Below, piece after piece: positions 1-7,699 of a stretch of DNA of 50,537 nucleotides. Position numbers and translations under genes: made by a program. The notes below the pieces were generated by a model. That model was given only the letters and a program-made list of their open reading frames with translations. It had not been told where the DNA came from and made no database searches. The DNA is from a virus: positions 1-50,537 of IMG/VR virus record IMGVR_UViG_3300025028_000002; one strand, given 5' to 3'. Each line of letters starts with the position of its first letter. Position 1 is the stretch's first letter.

Positions 1-62
1 GCTATCTTCTTGACAGCTTCAGCTTTAAATTCGTTACTGTAGGTTCTTAATTTCTTGGTCAT
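1..62 (-). CDS. IS3-type transposase OrfA, N-terminal part (runs off the window)
   Basis: Read on the minus strand, the first 62 bases start with ATG at 62 and encode MTKKLRTYSNEFKAEAVKKI, the typical opening of IS3/IS911-type OrfA helix-turn-helix proteins that bind the element ends. An AGGAG ribosome-binding site lies 7 bases upstream, which supports the start. The element lies to the left; its boundary is probably about 80-105, next to a gene that has lost its 5' end. Confidence 0.8.
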   Translation of the reverse strand, partial: MTKKLRTYSNEFKAEAVKKI

Positions 63-101
63 GGTAAACTCCTATAATTGTGCTTAGTTTACCAAGTTTA
101 G

Positions 102-653
102 TTGTACGGTTTCTTCAGCATAGCTCAAAGTTATTATCTTAAGCATCAATCAAACCAAACTTTAATAACAAATTATGGTCCAGTTGTTCTCGGAGAGGTG
201 TTTGCTGAAAAACCTATGATTGATATAGTTCTTATAAATATAGAAGAGGGTACCGAAGAAGTTCTTATTAAAGGTGGTAGTTTTTATGATAAAGCCGAGC
301 CAGTAGATGATGCAATGAAAAATCTCGTTACTAGCTGGCAGAAGCGTTATGGAAGTTTGAAAGATATTCCATACGATGAAATTTCTCCCAATACAAATGA
401 TATTTTTAAAGTTAAAATTAGCACTTATATAACATATAACAGCTCAAACTTTAATAACTTACCTTACACTCTTAATATTAAAGAGGAAAGCTTTCCTTTG
501 TTTAAAGGTGAATCTATAAAATCAAAAATTGAATCGAAAGTTTCTTGGAACTTTGAATATAATCGAGAGAATGTTGCAAGGAATTTGTTCATAACTAATC
601 TTGAGGCTTATGACTTAATTGGTGATACTTCTAACTCTAAAGTTGAAGATTGA
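102..653 (+). pseudogene. 5'-truncated hypothetical gene beside the insertion sequence
   Basis: An open frame of about 183 codons begins at a TTG with a stop codon immediately before it and no clear ribosome-binding site. It lies directly beside the end of the IS3-type element. The translated part is soluble, rich in Asn, Lys and Ile, with no signal peptide, membrane segment or motif I recognise. The most likely reading is the 3' part of a chromosomal gene whose start was removed by the insertion. Its function is unknown. It could instead be a short intact gene using TTG. Confidence 0.5.
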
Positions 654-1163
654 TAGCCTAGTTGCTCTCCTTTATATACCTCTACCTTAATTCGTAAGAG
701 TTACCAGTTTTCAGTGCAATATCTTTTTAAAACAACATTACTTAAGGATAGGATTCATAAATAACTATTGTAAATATACTTGAGTATAGAACCTTCAAAG
801 TATTCAATATTTTCATTTAGGGAAATCTCAGTTTCTTCAAAGCATACATCTCAATTTTCAATATCATTATAAGAGATTCCGATCAATTATAAGTTTATCT
901 TAATCTATGCAAAATGGTACGACAGCAAAGCTATAAATCTTGATCTAAATTAAAACAGGTGAGGGCTTTTTCAAAATTAACACTTTTAATAATAATTGCT
1001 CATAAAGAGTTAATTAGATAAATGAAGGCTTATCCGACTCTGTTTAGCTAAGTTAGGTTTAATATTTATAAAATCATTAAAACGAAAAGTGTATTTTATT
1101 AATATGAGCTTAGCAGATAGTAGGAATAACTTTTTCGAGCGAATTTATTAGCAGTCATTTAGG
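654..1163. other. AT-rich stretch without a recognised gene
   Basis: About 500 bases between the truncated gene and the tRNA terminator carry frequent stops in all frames. I see no ribosome-binding site with a worthwhile frame, no RNA gene and no clear repeat. It is probably chromosomal spacer. Confidence 0.5.
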
Positions 1164-1203
1164 CATAAAAAAAACCCCTACAACGAATACGCTGTAAGGG
1201 TTT
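1164..1203 (-). terminator. Terminator downstream of the tRNA sequence
   Basis: On the minus strand CCCTTACA pairs with TGTAGGGG (one G-U) and is followed by eight T. It lies just past the 3' end of the tRNA sequence and would end its transcript. It belongs to the chromosomal side of the junction. Confidence 0.8.
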
Positions 1204-1208
1204 AAATT

Positions 1209-1256
1209 TGGTGGGCCCAGTAGGACTTGAACCTACGACCAAAGGATTATGAGTCC
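1209..1256 (-). tRNA. tRNA 3' fragment with CAT anticodon; prophage attachment junction
   Basis: Read on the minus strand, this has an anticodon stem and loop (AGGA-CTCATAA-TCCT), a variable loop, a T-arm (GTAGG-TTCAAGT-CCTAC), the 3' acceptor strand TGGGCCC, A and CCA. The anticodon CAT fits tRNA-Ile2 (lysidine type) or tRNA-Met. The bases 5' of the anticodon arm do not form a D-arm or the matching GGGCCCA strand, so the gene is incomplete. This is the expected product of phage integration into a tRNA 3' half: phage DNA replaces the 5' half here, and the intact tRNA should be at the far end of the prophage, beyond the window. Confidence 0.85.
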
Positions 1257-1268
1257 TGTTAAGCGAGT

Positions 1269-1438
1269 CAACAACGAGCGATGACGAGCAATAACGAGCG
1301 ACAATTATTACCCTGAAAGCCTTTATGTAATTGGCTTACAGATGACACTAGCAAGTATAAAACAACAATGAGCAACATGTAACAACAAATTTCGAGTACA
1401 TAAAAAGTATATAAAACCCAAAACAACAATGAGCAACA
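1269..1438. repeat. Short repeats next to the attachment core (candidate integrase arm sites)
   Basis: An 18-bp direct repeat, AAACAACAATGAGCAACA, occurs at 1360-1377 and 1421-1438. A looser set of ACGAGC-containing repeats of about 10-12 bp fills 1271-1304, and AACAACAAATTTCGAG lies at 1381-1396. The cluster lies immediately on the phage side of the tRNA junction, where tyrosine recombinases usually have arm-type binding sites and excisionase sites. The role is inferred from position and repetition. Confidence 0.5.
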
Positions 1439-1518
1439 AGGTAAAATTGGCATAAAAACGGTCTGAATTAATGCAGTCCGGCTTATAATCATAAGGGATA
1501 ATCCATTCAATTCGAGTA

Positions 1519-1551
1519 AAAAAAAAGCCAGCGTGCTGCTGGCTTTTTTTT
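1519..1551. terminator. Bidirectional terminator at the end of the leftward early operon
   Basis: AGCCAGC (1526-1532) pairs with GCTGGCT (1538-1544) around a 5-base loop. An A-run precedes it and a T-run follows it, so it can work on both strands. It lies directly after the last leftward gene and separates the operon from the attachment region. Confidence 0.85.
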
Positions 1552-1810
1552 ATGCGGTTATTCGTGTAGATATTGCTAGGTATTCGTCCAAATGCTTTTT
1601 AATATAACGCACATGACCGCCAATCTTACTGTATTTAATATCATTAGGTCGGTGCGATCGCATATACTGCAAAGTGCTAGACGATTTACCCAAGTACGCC
1701 GCCGCGTATTCCGGCGTAAATGGCGTTTCAGGTGGTGCGTACATTACAGCAATTCGCATTTGCTCAATTTCCTGGGGTGTATATTTTACCCATGGTTTGC
1801 GCTCAATCAT
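1550..1810 (-). CDS. AlpA/excisionase-like DNA-binding protein
   Basis: A protein of 86 residues with a winged-helix pattern: TPEYAAAYLGKSSSTLQYMR (about residues 32-51) resembles the helix-turn-helix of MerR/excisionase-type small proteins, followed by a stretch (SKIGGHVRYIKKHLDEYL) typical of their wing and last helix. Such proteins assist site-specific excision or regulate integrase genes. It is the last gene of the leftward operon and the one nearest the attachment site, which fits an excision role. The stop codon overlaps the terminator. Excisionase versus plain regulator cannot be decided from sequence. Confidence 0.6.
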   Translation of the reverse strand: MIERKPWVKYTPQEIEQMRIAVMYAPPETPFTPEYAAAYLGKSSSTLQYMRSHRPNDIKYSKIGGHVRYIKKHLDEYLAISTRITA

Positions 1811-1822
1811 TTTTTGTACCTC

Positions 1823-2473
1823 TTAATATTTTTTACCGCCAGCTTTTTTGCGGTTCTCAATCTTATGATCTTCTCGATTATCGTTATAGGCCAGCTTCTC
1901 AACAAATGCCCTTGGAAGTTGTGTGTGTAGGCCACCAGCCATATCAAAAACACGCACTAGAACATCGGCCAGCTCAACGTCAAACATAGGTAAATGGGGT
2001 AGGTGATCATCGTTTAAACCCTTACGATAACCTTCTACGGCCTCGCTCACCTCTGTAACCACCAGCATGCACATTTCAAGTACGTTACGCTCCTTTGGCT
2101 TGCCTGTCTCTAAGTCGGTCCACCAGCCGTTTATTGCAGCTCTTGAGTGACAAGCCTCAACCAGTGTTTGAACACAGTATTCCAGCTTCTCACCCTCCGC
2201 TACATCGTAAAACCAACGGCTCATTTTAAACTCAAAGTTATCTTGAGCCCACTTCTTAGCCGTCTCGATGCTTTCAAATCCCGTAGCTGTTTTGACTGGC
2301 TCAACAATAGTTTCCGCCCCTGGCGACACTTCATTATAGTTTTGGTATCTAACCTCGTAAGCGGTATCGCCGTTTGTTTTCTCAACCTTTACCACTTCGT
2401 ACGTGGTAAAAGGGGAGTGCGCCTTTAAATTATCCCAGGTCAGCTGGATAGGTTTTGAGTTATACATAATCAA
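1823..2473 (-). CDS. MazG-like nucleotide pyrophosphohydrolase with an extra N-terminal domain
   Basis: A protein of 216 residues. The C-terminal half (about 95-205) has the all-alpha NTP pyrophosphatase signatures: TEVSEAVEGYRKG, with the paired metal-binding glutamates, and VELADVLVRVFDMAGG, with the ExxD motif. Members hydrolyse (d)NTPs to monophosphates; phage versions are thought to clean up unusual nucleotides or alter host alarmones. The N-terminal 90 residues look like a small beta-rich domain of unknown role. It lies in the leftward early operon, 12 bases upstream of the AlpA-like gene. Confidence 0.75.
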   Translation of the reverse strand: MIMYNSKPIQLTWDNLKAHSPFTTYEVVKVEKTNGDTAYEVRYQNYNEVSPGAETIVEPVKTATGFESIETAKKWAQDNFEFKMSRWFYDVAEGEKLEYCVQTLVEACHSRAAINGWWTDLETGKPKERNVLEMCMLVVTEVSEAVEGYRKGLNDDHLPHLPMFDVELADVLVRVFDMAGGLHTQLPRAFVEKLAYNDNREDHKIENRKKAGGKKY

Positions 2474-2505
2474 TCTCCTTTAATTAATTGCTAATTCGCA
2501 TTTAT

Positions 2506-2820
2506 TTACAATACACTCTTTCTTGGTCGCTTAGGTAATGGCCGCCAATGGGTTATCGTCGCTGCAAGCTGTCCATCAAAAACAGAATATTTTGCAATGT
2601 ATGGCTTAACATACATATAGCCATAATCATCTAACACTAAGCATCTTTGCCCGTCTCGGGGTTTCTTATCTTTAATGTTGATCCAGTCCCCATCTTCTTC
2701 CTCAACCCCCGCTAAATGCTCTAGCAGTTGCTCTAACCGCTGGCTTGACTGTCTTTCCACTTCTTTCGCTACTAGCGACGTGCTGCTTGGCTTAATGTCG
2801 GCTGGCATTATATAAATCAT
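2506..2820 (-). CDS. DUF551-type phage protein
   Basis: A protein of 104 residues. The second half has the DUF551 pattern: WINIKDKKPRDGQRCLVLDD near residue 46, ending in THWRPLPKRP. The family is common in phage early operons and its role is unknown. The N-terminal 40 residues are Ser- and Gln-rich. Its start directly abuts the stop of the gene upstream (2821), which suggests translational coupling. Confidence 0.65.
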   Translation of the reverse strand: MIYIMPADIKPSSTSLVAKEVERQSSQRLEQLLEHLAGVEEEDGDWINIKDKKPRDGQRCLVLDDYGYMYVKPYIAKYSVFDGQLAATITHWRPLPKRPRKSVL

Positions 2821-3075
2821 CTACACCTCACCATCAATAACTTTAATAAGCTCGGCCAAGCTGTCACAATGCAACGCTGTTATTAGTTTGCCGTCGCTAA
2901 AAGACTCTTTATTCAATATAAGTTGTTTAAGATCCTGGTAAACTTGATCTTGTTCATCGTCAAAATGCAATGCCATAATCAAATTAACCTCTTTCTTTTT
3001 CCTAACAACCGCTTGAGTTTGTATCATAGACTCACGATACAGCGGCATTTTCGCGTTAAAAGTATTTTTATCCAT
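2821..3075 (-). CDS. Hypothetical early protein, 84 aa
   Basis: A small acidic-basic mixed protein with no recognisable motif. It sits tightly between the exonuclease gene (9 bases upstream) and the DUF551 gene, so it is almost certainly part of the leftward operon. An internal Met near residue 34 could be an alternative start. Function unknown. Confidence 0.55.
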   Translation of the reverse strand: MDKNTFNAKMPLYRESMIQTQAVVRKKKEVNLIMALHFDDEQDQVYQDLKQLILNKESFSDGKLITALHCDSLAELIKVIDGEV

Positions 3076-3083
3076 ACATCCAC

Positions 3084-3812
3084 CTAAAAGTTATTTTCGC
3101 CTTCAAACGCTTGTTTAATAGACTTTAGCAAATACGGATCAACGTCATCACGTGTTGCCAGCCAGCCCAAATAAGATCTACCGTCCATTGTGTTTGCCAG
3201 GTCTGATATCTTTTGGCCTTTATACTTACCAAAACTTAGCACCTTGGGCACCCTTGCGATCTCGCTAAAACTGTATAGATCCTCAATGCCAGTTATGGGG
3301 TTCCCATAATCAATCGCTACATCAATAAGACTTTGAAGTACCAGCCTGGTAAAGTAGATATCCGCTTCGGCTGCGTGTGCGTTTCTGGCCTGGGCTCTAG
3401 CGGTTTCTGTGTGGAAGTAATAAAGCAGTGCTGTCAACTTGTGACTATCCAGCTCCGGCAGCAAATGTGTTGCAATAGCCTTAGTGCAAATCAGTTTTGG
3501 CTTGTGCGTAACACCAGCGTTAGCTAGTACCTGCATGTCAAAGTCGATATTGTGACCAATGACATACTCAACGCTGGCTGGTAGCTTAAAATCGGTATGG
3601 GGCGGCTCATTCTCTATATCTTCTTGGCAAATATGAGTCGTGGCCATAGCGCCAAGACTAATAGGCTTTAACGGGTTATAACGCTTTGATCGTGGTTCTT
3701 GCTTTAAAATAACGTTGCCGTCATCTGCTACATCAACAATGCAGTATGCAACCTCTGTTAAATGCGGCTCTACTAACCCCGTGGTTTCAGTATCTAAGAT
3801 ATAAGCAGTCAT
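3084..3812 (-). CDS. DnaQ-like 3'-5' exonuclease with a DUF3820-like tail
   Basis: A protein of 242 residues. The DEDDh exonuclease residues are visible: D7 and E9 in ILDTETTG, HNIDFD at 87-92, and H146 with D151 in NAHAAEADI. A C-terminal segment (about 192-235) contains LSFGKYKGQKISDLA followed by YLGWLAT, the pattern of the small DUF3820 module often fused to phage and bacterial exonucleases. The expected activity is degradation of single-stranded or mismatched 3' ends, perhaps in recombination with the Erf and SSB proteins of the same operon. The start overlaps the upstream stop by 4 bases. Confidence 0.85.
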   Translation of the reverse strand: MTAYILDTETTGLVEPHLTEVAYCIVDVADDGNVILKQEPRSKRYNPLKPISLGAMATTHICQEDIENEPPHTDFKLPASVEYVIGHNIDFDMQVLANAGVTHKPKLICTKAIATHLLPELDSHKLTALLYYFHTETARAQARNAHAAEADIYFTRLVLQSLIDVAIDYGNPITGIEDLYSFSEIARVPKVLSFGKYKGQKISDLANTMDGRSYLGWLATRDDVDPYLLKSIKQAFEGENNF

Positions 3813-4612
3813 TGTTTTTCCACCTCTTCCAGCTTACCAAACAGCGCTTGCTTTAAAATCCAGCCTGCGCGCTTACCTAGTTTGTAATTAATGCAAATCA
3901 CATCGTTTTGCATGCCTGTGTTTTTAAGCGCTAGATCAACCATTCTTAGAATCACCGTCCTAGAGTGTCTGGCCGTGTATTCATCAATTCGCACGTATTG
4001 TCCGTCAATCAAGCGATCTGCAATCTCTTTAACAGTCAAATGATAAACGTCGTGGCTCGACAAACCCTCTTTAACCGGTGCTCGTCTATCCCTTACCGCT
4101 TTTGCGTTCTTTTCAGTCAAAAAGGTATCGTTAAACGAGTTTTCTAACACCCAGCCGTAAACATCCTTGTCCTGGCCTTGCATGAGTACGATCAAAAAAC
4201 CGCTGTCTTTTAAATCCGATACAATCTTGGATATAATTACTCGCATAGTGCTGGGCGCGTACAGCCCTTCGTAATCACCAACTCTTACTACCTCGCCGGC
4301 CAAAAAGCGTGCTTTTAACGTCCTTCTGATATCTATAAATTGTTCGTCTGTCACATCAAATCCGGATCTTGGTTTGATCGGTTTGCCGGAGTATTTAACA
4401 ATAGCTGATTGCAGTTCTTTTTCTTTCCGCTTGTTTCTTAGATGCCTTTTTTGTATATCTTTAGTGCTGATGTTATTAAAATAAACATCACCACCTTTTG
4501 ATCTTTTGTTTTTACCGGCCTTTCTATGGGCGTTTTCTCTAAGCCATTCTTCCACCACCTCGACCGGAGTTCCATTTCTAGCATTAATGGCTGGGTAGTT
4601 TGTTTCGAGCAT
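3809..4612 (-). CDS. Hypothetical protein with two repeated winged-helix-like units
   Basis: A protein of 267 residues. After a basic N-terminal region (about 30-65), two related units occur: LKARFLAGEVVRVGDYEGLY...YGWVLENS (about 98-160) and IADRLIDGQYVRIDEYTARH...AGWILKQA (about 196-257). Each has an initial helix, a short beta element around VR(V/I)D/GDY or DEY, a helix with regularly spaced hydrophobics and a final GWxL strand. This suggests an internal duplication of a small nucleic-acid-binding fold. I do not recognise the family. It follows the terminator at 4645-4670 and probably depends on read-through or its own promoter. Confidence 0.6.
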   Translation of the reverse strand: MLETNYPAINARNGTPVEVVEEWLRENAHRKAGKNKRSKGGDVYFNNISTKDIQKRHLRNKRKEKELQSAIVKYSGKPIKPRSGFDVTDEQFIDIRRTLKARFLAGEVVRVGDYEGLYAPSTMRVIISKIVSDLKDSGFLIVLMQGQDKDVYGWVLENSFNDTFLTEKNAKAVRDRRAPVKEGLSSHDVYHLTVKEIADRLIDGQYVRIDEYTARHSRTVILRMVDLALKNTGMQNDVICINYKLGKRAGWILKQALFGKLEEVEKQ

Positions 4613-4642
4613 TTTAAATACCTCACAAATAAATAATTACCA

Positions 4643-4850
4643 TAAAAAAAGCTAGTGTCTCGTCACTAGCAAACGGCCTCGCCTCAAGCGTCTAAACAGA
4701 CATCCTTGCTTCCTGAAACCAGCAAGGTGGAGTAACTCGATCTTGGCTGCATGCGGTTCTTTAAAGCGAGCGCACCCACTAAAACAATCGCTTTGCGTCA
4801 CCAGTCATGCCTTGACGCACCGTATTCACCCACGGCCAGGCTGCTTCATT
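4643..4850 (-). ncRNA. Candidate structured RNA or structured 3' leader ending in a terminator
   Basis: Downstream of the ssb stop, the minus strand carries a chain of hairpins without a protein frame of note. Perfect 7-bp stems are TGCGTCA/TGACGCA (4794-4800 with 4813-4819), AAAGCGA/TCGCTTT (4763-4769 with 4788-4794) and CCTTGCT/AGCAAGG (4704-4710 with 4721-4727). A 4-bp stem GTCT/AGAC (4690-4701) follows, then the terminator GCTAGTG/CACTAGC (4651-4670) with seven T. The first two stems share one base and may compete. It could be a processed small RNA or a stabilising 3' UTR; I recognise no known family. Confidence 0.5.
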
Positions 4851-5381
4851 TTATGCTGCAAAAAATGGTGCAAACGGGATATCTTCGTCACTTATCCCTG
4901 GTGTCGCTGCTGCTTCCGTCATCTGATTATTAAACTGCTGCTGCGGCTCTGGATTGCGTCTGTATGTCGCTTGCTGCTGGCTAGTTGGCTGCTGCTGAAA
5001 CCCTTGGCCTTGCTGTTGACTGTTATTGGCCGTATTGATTTGGTCGTTTTTATCGCCTAGCATTTGTAGCTCATTGGCTACTATCTCTGTCGTATAGCGA
5101 TCAATATTGTTTTGATCCTGCCATTTTCTAGTTTTAAGCTTTCCTTCAATGTAAACGCTGCTACCTTTACGCAAGTATTGAGCCGCCACCTCTGCCAAGC
5201 GGTTAAAGAAAACCACTCTATGCCATTCGGTTTGCTCTTTTTTCTCACCGGTTTGTTTATCAGTCCATCTTTCAGAAGTGGCTACACTGATATTTGTTAC
5301 CATGCCGCCATTGTTGAACTGGCGTTGCTCTGGGTCCGCGCCCAAGTTGCCAAAAATAATAACCTTGTTAATGCCTTTCAT
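4851..5381 (-). CDS. ssb: Single-stranded DNA-binding protein
   Basis: A protein of 176 residues. The OB-fold occupies residues 1-105, opening [20 protein letters not shown] and including [22 protein letters not shown], the tetramer-type bacterial SSB core. A Gln/Asn-rich linker follows (about 115-160). The acidic tip DEDIPF is present but is followed by APFFAA, so the partner-binding phenylalanine is not at the extreme end as in host SSB. It coats single-stranded DNA during phage replication and recombination and sits downstream of the Erf gene, a common phage pairing. Confidence 0.95.
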   Translation of the reverse strand: MKGINKVIIFGNLGADPEQRQFNNGGMVTNISVATSERWTDKQTGEKKEQTEWHRVVFFNRLAEVAAQYLRKGSSVYIEGKLKTRKWQDQNNIDRYTTEIVANELQMLGDKNDQINTANNSQQQGQGFQQQPTSQQQATYRRNPEPQQQFNNQMTEAAATPGISDEDIPFAPFFAA

Positions 5382-5436
5382 CTTGTTTACCTCGCCTATT
5401 TAATCTTGCCAGCACCGCTGGCGTTATATCATCTTG

Positions 5437-6210
5437 TTACCCTGCTTGGCTTTGTTCATATAGCCTGTCTAACACCCTCAATTGATCCTGACTAAAGTAA
5501 AATCTATTGGGGTCTTGAAACTTGGATATATGAAACTCACCACTTAATACCGCCTTAGTTAATGCGGTAAATTGGTCACTGTTAAATATACGTCTAGTAC
5601 CTTGTCTATCTGCATACATCCTGCCGTCTTCTGCCACAAACTGAACTTGATCTTTTGGATATGGAAGCTGTGGAAGCGAGTTAACGTCAACTGGTGGTAA
5701 TGCCTTTACAGCGTTTTGGTATGGCAGCGCTTCGTGCACATAGCTGTCAGGATCATTATCTCCTTGAGTTGGTATCGCAAACACTTGGAAGCACATGTAC
5801 TTGTAAGCAATAGACATAGCCTTGTTTATTGATTTATCACCTATATCCGCAGCCTCGCCATAAGTTGAGCAAACATGCCTACTACCATCAACCGCTGAAA
5901 TAAGGGTAAAAGTGCCCTTAATTGTCGTGTAGTACATTGCTTTGCCATTTCCTGATTGGCGAACCTCTGTTGTTTTTTGGCTGTAATCTGGCGTAATCAC
6001 TAGGCCATGCCTTGCCATTATCGGTGACAAGGCGTTATAAACATCATCAATACCCCTGAATTTATAAGTACCCGCACCCTTAGAAGTCCTATCTTTACTA
6101 ATGCCTTGTTTTGCTAATTCTGCTTGTATTGCGTTGATACAAGCGTAAACGTGAGGAATTTTAGTTTCGTTTTTTTCGCACGTGCCGTTATCAATGTTTT
6201 TTGTTGTCAT
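5437..6210 (-). CDS. erf: Erf-family single-strand annealing protein
   Basis: A protein of 257 residues. Residues 15-155 match the ERF superfamily: IPHVYACINAIQAELAKQGI near the start and GEAADIGDKSINKAMSIAYK followed by CFQVFAIP, the most conserved block. Erf proteins anneal complementary strands and circularise or recombine phage DNA independently of RecA. The C-terminal 90 residues are variable and Gln/Tyr-rich. Its start overlaps the upstream 62-residue gene by about 20 bases. Confidence 0.9.
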   Translation of the reverse strand: MTTKNIDNGTCEKNETKIPHVYACINAIQAELAKQGISKDRTSKGAGTYKFRGIDDVYNALSPIMARHGLVITPDYSQKTTEVRQSGNGKAMYYTTIKGTFTLISAVDGSRHVCSTYGEAADIGDKSINKAMSIAYKYMCFQVFAIPTQGDNDPDSYVHEALPYQNAVKALPPVDVNSLPQLPYPKDQVQFVAEDGRMYADRQGTRRIFNSDQFTALTKAVLSGEFHISKFQDPNRFYFSQDQLRVLDRLYEQSQAG

Positions 6211-6379
6211 TGTCGCTACTCCCTACAAATAGCTTATTAAAATCATTGTCAAAACCAGCCAGCACTTGTTGGCTGGCTGGTTCGTCGGTCTCTTCCATTA
6301 AGAGCTGATCAAGTAATTGCTGTTGCCATTCCCAGCCCGCCTCATACTGATTATCCATGATCGCACCCAATACACTCAC
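6191..6379 (-). CDS. Hypothetical early protein, 62 aa
   Basis: A short acidic protein beginning MSVLGAIMDNQYEAGWEWQQ, with no recognised motif. It overlaps the start of the Erf gene by 20 bases, suggesting translational coupling. The internal Met at residue 8 could be the true start. Function unknown. Confidence 0.5.
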   Translation of the reverse strand: MSVLGAIMDNQYEAGWEWQQQLLDQLLMEETDEPASQQVLAGFDNDFNKLFVGSSDNDNKKH

Positions 6380-6423
6380 CGTTAAAGTCTCTATTCATCA
6401 TAATCAACCTTACTTGCCAGCCA

Positions 6424-6906
6424 CTAACGGCTGGCTTGTTTGTTGTTTTTGGCTAAAAATTCATTTGCGTGCTTTTCAGCTGCTTTAAATTCGACTTGAC
6501 GTTGCGTGTTTTTGACCGGCGCTATTGTTGTTGTAGCAATATCTCGATCAGCTTGCTTTAAAACATAAGTGGTACAGCCTGTGACATTACTTATAGTCCC
6601 AAAAGCGATTGCTGCGACAATAACAACCAGGAATTGCGTTGCCATTCTTGCAAGCTTAGTTGTAAGAGGCTCGCTAACATCCTCGCTAAATTGATCCACT
6701 TCGTTTCCAGCGGCTAATTTCGCTGGCGAGTAACCCCAGTCTAATAAGTCGTAACGAGTTAATGAGCGAATAAAGCGGCCTTGCGTATCGCATATCTCGA
6801 TAGTGCCAAGCTGGTCACGGTGAAAGCATAAAGTTTCATTAGCGCCTAATTTATAGATAGTGGGCTTGGTTCTATCGCCTTTTTGGATTAGTTTTAATGT
6901 TTGCAT
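6424..6906 (-). CDS. Hypothetical membrane-anchored early protein, 160 aa
   Basis: The N-terminal 60 residues are soluble. One hydrophobic segment spans about residues 88-108 (ATQFLVVIVAAIAFGTISNV), and the C-terminal 45 residues are charged. No known domain is visible. It follows the upstream 90-residue gene by one base and belongs to the leftward operon. A role at the membrane (exclusion or anchoring) is possible but only inferred. Confidence 0.55.
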   Translation of the reverse strand: MQTLKLIQKGDRTKPTIYKLGANETLCFHRDQLGTIEICDTQGRFIRSLTRYDLLDWGYSPAKLAAGNEVDQFSEDVSEPLTTKLARMATQFLVVIVAAIAFGTISNVTGCTTYVLKQADRDIATTTIAPVKNTQRQVEFKAAEKHANEFLAKNNKQASR

Positions 6907-6907
6907 C

Positions 6908-7180
6908 TTAGGCCACCTCTAATAATCGGTTGTTTAAGTAATTAACAATTGCATCGCTATCAGTATTTACAACTGACAACTGATCATCACCGCTGTAATG
7001 CTGCTCAATGAGCGTGATATCTGTATGAGCCACCTGGCGCTTATTGACATGGCCAACTAGAGTGATGATCGAGCCCTTAGACTCTCTCACAGTGATAATT
7101 ATTTTGCCGTTGATGATGCGCGGCTGGCTTTGTTTTGCCAGCTCAATTAATCTTTTTGCTTTAAAGTAAATTTGTGTCAT
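6908..7180 (-). CDS. Hypothetical early protein, 90 aa
   Basis: A small basic N-terminus (MTQIYFKAKRLIELAKQSQP) is followed by a beta-rich stretch and an acidic C-terminal helix. No motif is recognised. A GGGAG ribosome-binding site lies before the start. A hairpin (7206-7243) separates it from the upstream gene. Function unknown. Confidence 0.55.
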   Translation of the reverse strand: MTQIYFKAKRLIELAKQSQPRIINGKIIITVRESKGSIITLVGHVNKRQVAHTDITLIEQHYSGDDQLSVVNTDSDAIVNYLNNRLLEVA

Positions 7181-7205
7181 AATTGACTAACTCCCTTGTG
7201 AGTAG

Positions 7206-7243
7206 CCGCGTCTCTTGGTTGGTAGCCTTGACGCGGTTTTTTT
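7206..7243 (+). terminator. Plus-strand terminator opposing the leftward operon
   Basis: CCGCGTC (7206-7212) pairs perfectly with GACGCGG (7230-7236), followed by seven T on the plus strand. No rightward gene lies upstream, so it would stop antisense transcription entering the PL region. On the minus strand it forms only a hairpin between two genes. Confidence 0.7.
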
Positions 7244-7247
7244 GTTT

Positions 7248-7445
7248 TTAATTCTCTGCTTTTAGGTGATCATCAATGATGCCGATCATCACCCAATAGC
7301 TAGACTGTCTGCATTTGTCGATATCCTCCTCTTTCCAGTTAGACCTCCTGGCTTGAGTTATAAAGTAGTTCATTATTGCCACTGCATGACTACTGACACC
7401 GGCAAGATCGCCTTTTGTGTACTTCTGCGGTTCAAATAAATTCAT
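7248..7445 (-). CDS. First gene of the leftward early operon, hypothetical 65 aa
   Basis: MNLFEPQKYTKGDLAGVSSH is followed by a helical protein with WKEEDIDKCRQSSYW. It is the first gene after PL, about 120 bases downstream of the promoter. In lambdoid phages this place often holds an antiterminator or host-takeover protein, but nothing in the residues shows this. Function unknown. Confidence 0.55.
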   Translation of the reverse strand: MNLFEPQKYTKGDLAGVSSHAVAIMNYFITQARRSNWKEEDIDKCRQSSYWVMIGIIDDHLKAEN

Positions 7446-7533
7446 AATCCCACTTATAAAATAAGCTAATATTATTCAAGTTTTTAAATAGTTAATGGCA
7501 GTGCATCATCTGCATTACCATAATTTACTTGTA

Positions 7534-7555
7534 AATCTATATAACCATATAGATT
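7534..7555. promoter_or_regulatory. Inverted repeat in the PL leader
   Basis: AATCTATAT (7534-7542), AACC and ATATAGATT (7547-7555) form a perfect 9-bp inverted repeat just downstream of the PL -10. It could be a regulator site or a leader-RNA hairpin. No protein partner is known. Confidence 0.55.
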
Positions 7556-7562
7556 AACTAAT

Positions 7563-7591
7563 AGTTTACTTTGGTTAACTTACTGAGTCAA
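7563..7591 (-). promoter_or_regulatory. PL promoter with overlapping operator
   Basis: On the minus strand -35 TTGACT (plus 7586-7591) is followed by a 17-base spacer and -10 TAAACT (plus 7563-7568). The near-palindrome AGTTTACTTTGGTTAACT (7563-7580) covers the -10 and half the spacer, so a bound repressor would block the promoter. It resembles GTAAACTTTAGTTAAC at 8457-8472 near PR, suggesting the same regulator controls both. Confidence 0.75.
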
Positions 7592-7644
7592 CAACCAGCA
7601 ACAATTTATTTTACTTTTTTCTCAAAAAGGTAAACTCCAGGCAC

Positions 7645-7671
7645 AAAAAAACCGCCTCAAAGGGCGGTTTA
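7645..7671 (-). terminator. Terminator of the repressor gene
   Basis: On the minus strand AACCGCC (plus 7663-7669) pairs with GGCGGTT (plus 7650-7656), followed by seven T. It lies 30 bases past the repressor stop and separates it from PL. Confidence 0.85.
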
Positions 7672-7699
7672 GTTTATTTTTGTTTACTATTTCAGGTTA

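Noticed and set aside
4743-5060. A 105-codon plus-strand open frame opposite ssb
   Set aside because: It lies over the ssb C-terminal repeat region and the hairpin chain, lacks a ribosome-binding site and reads as a Cys/Leu-rich shadow.
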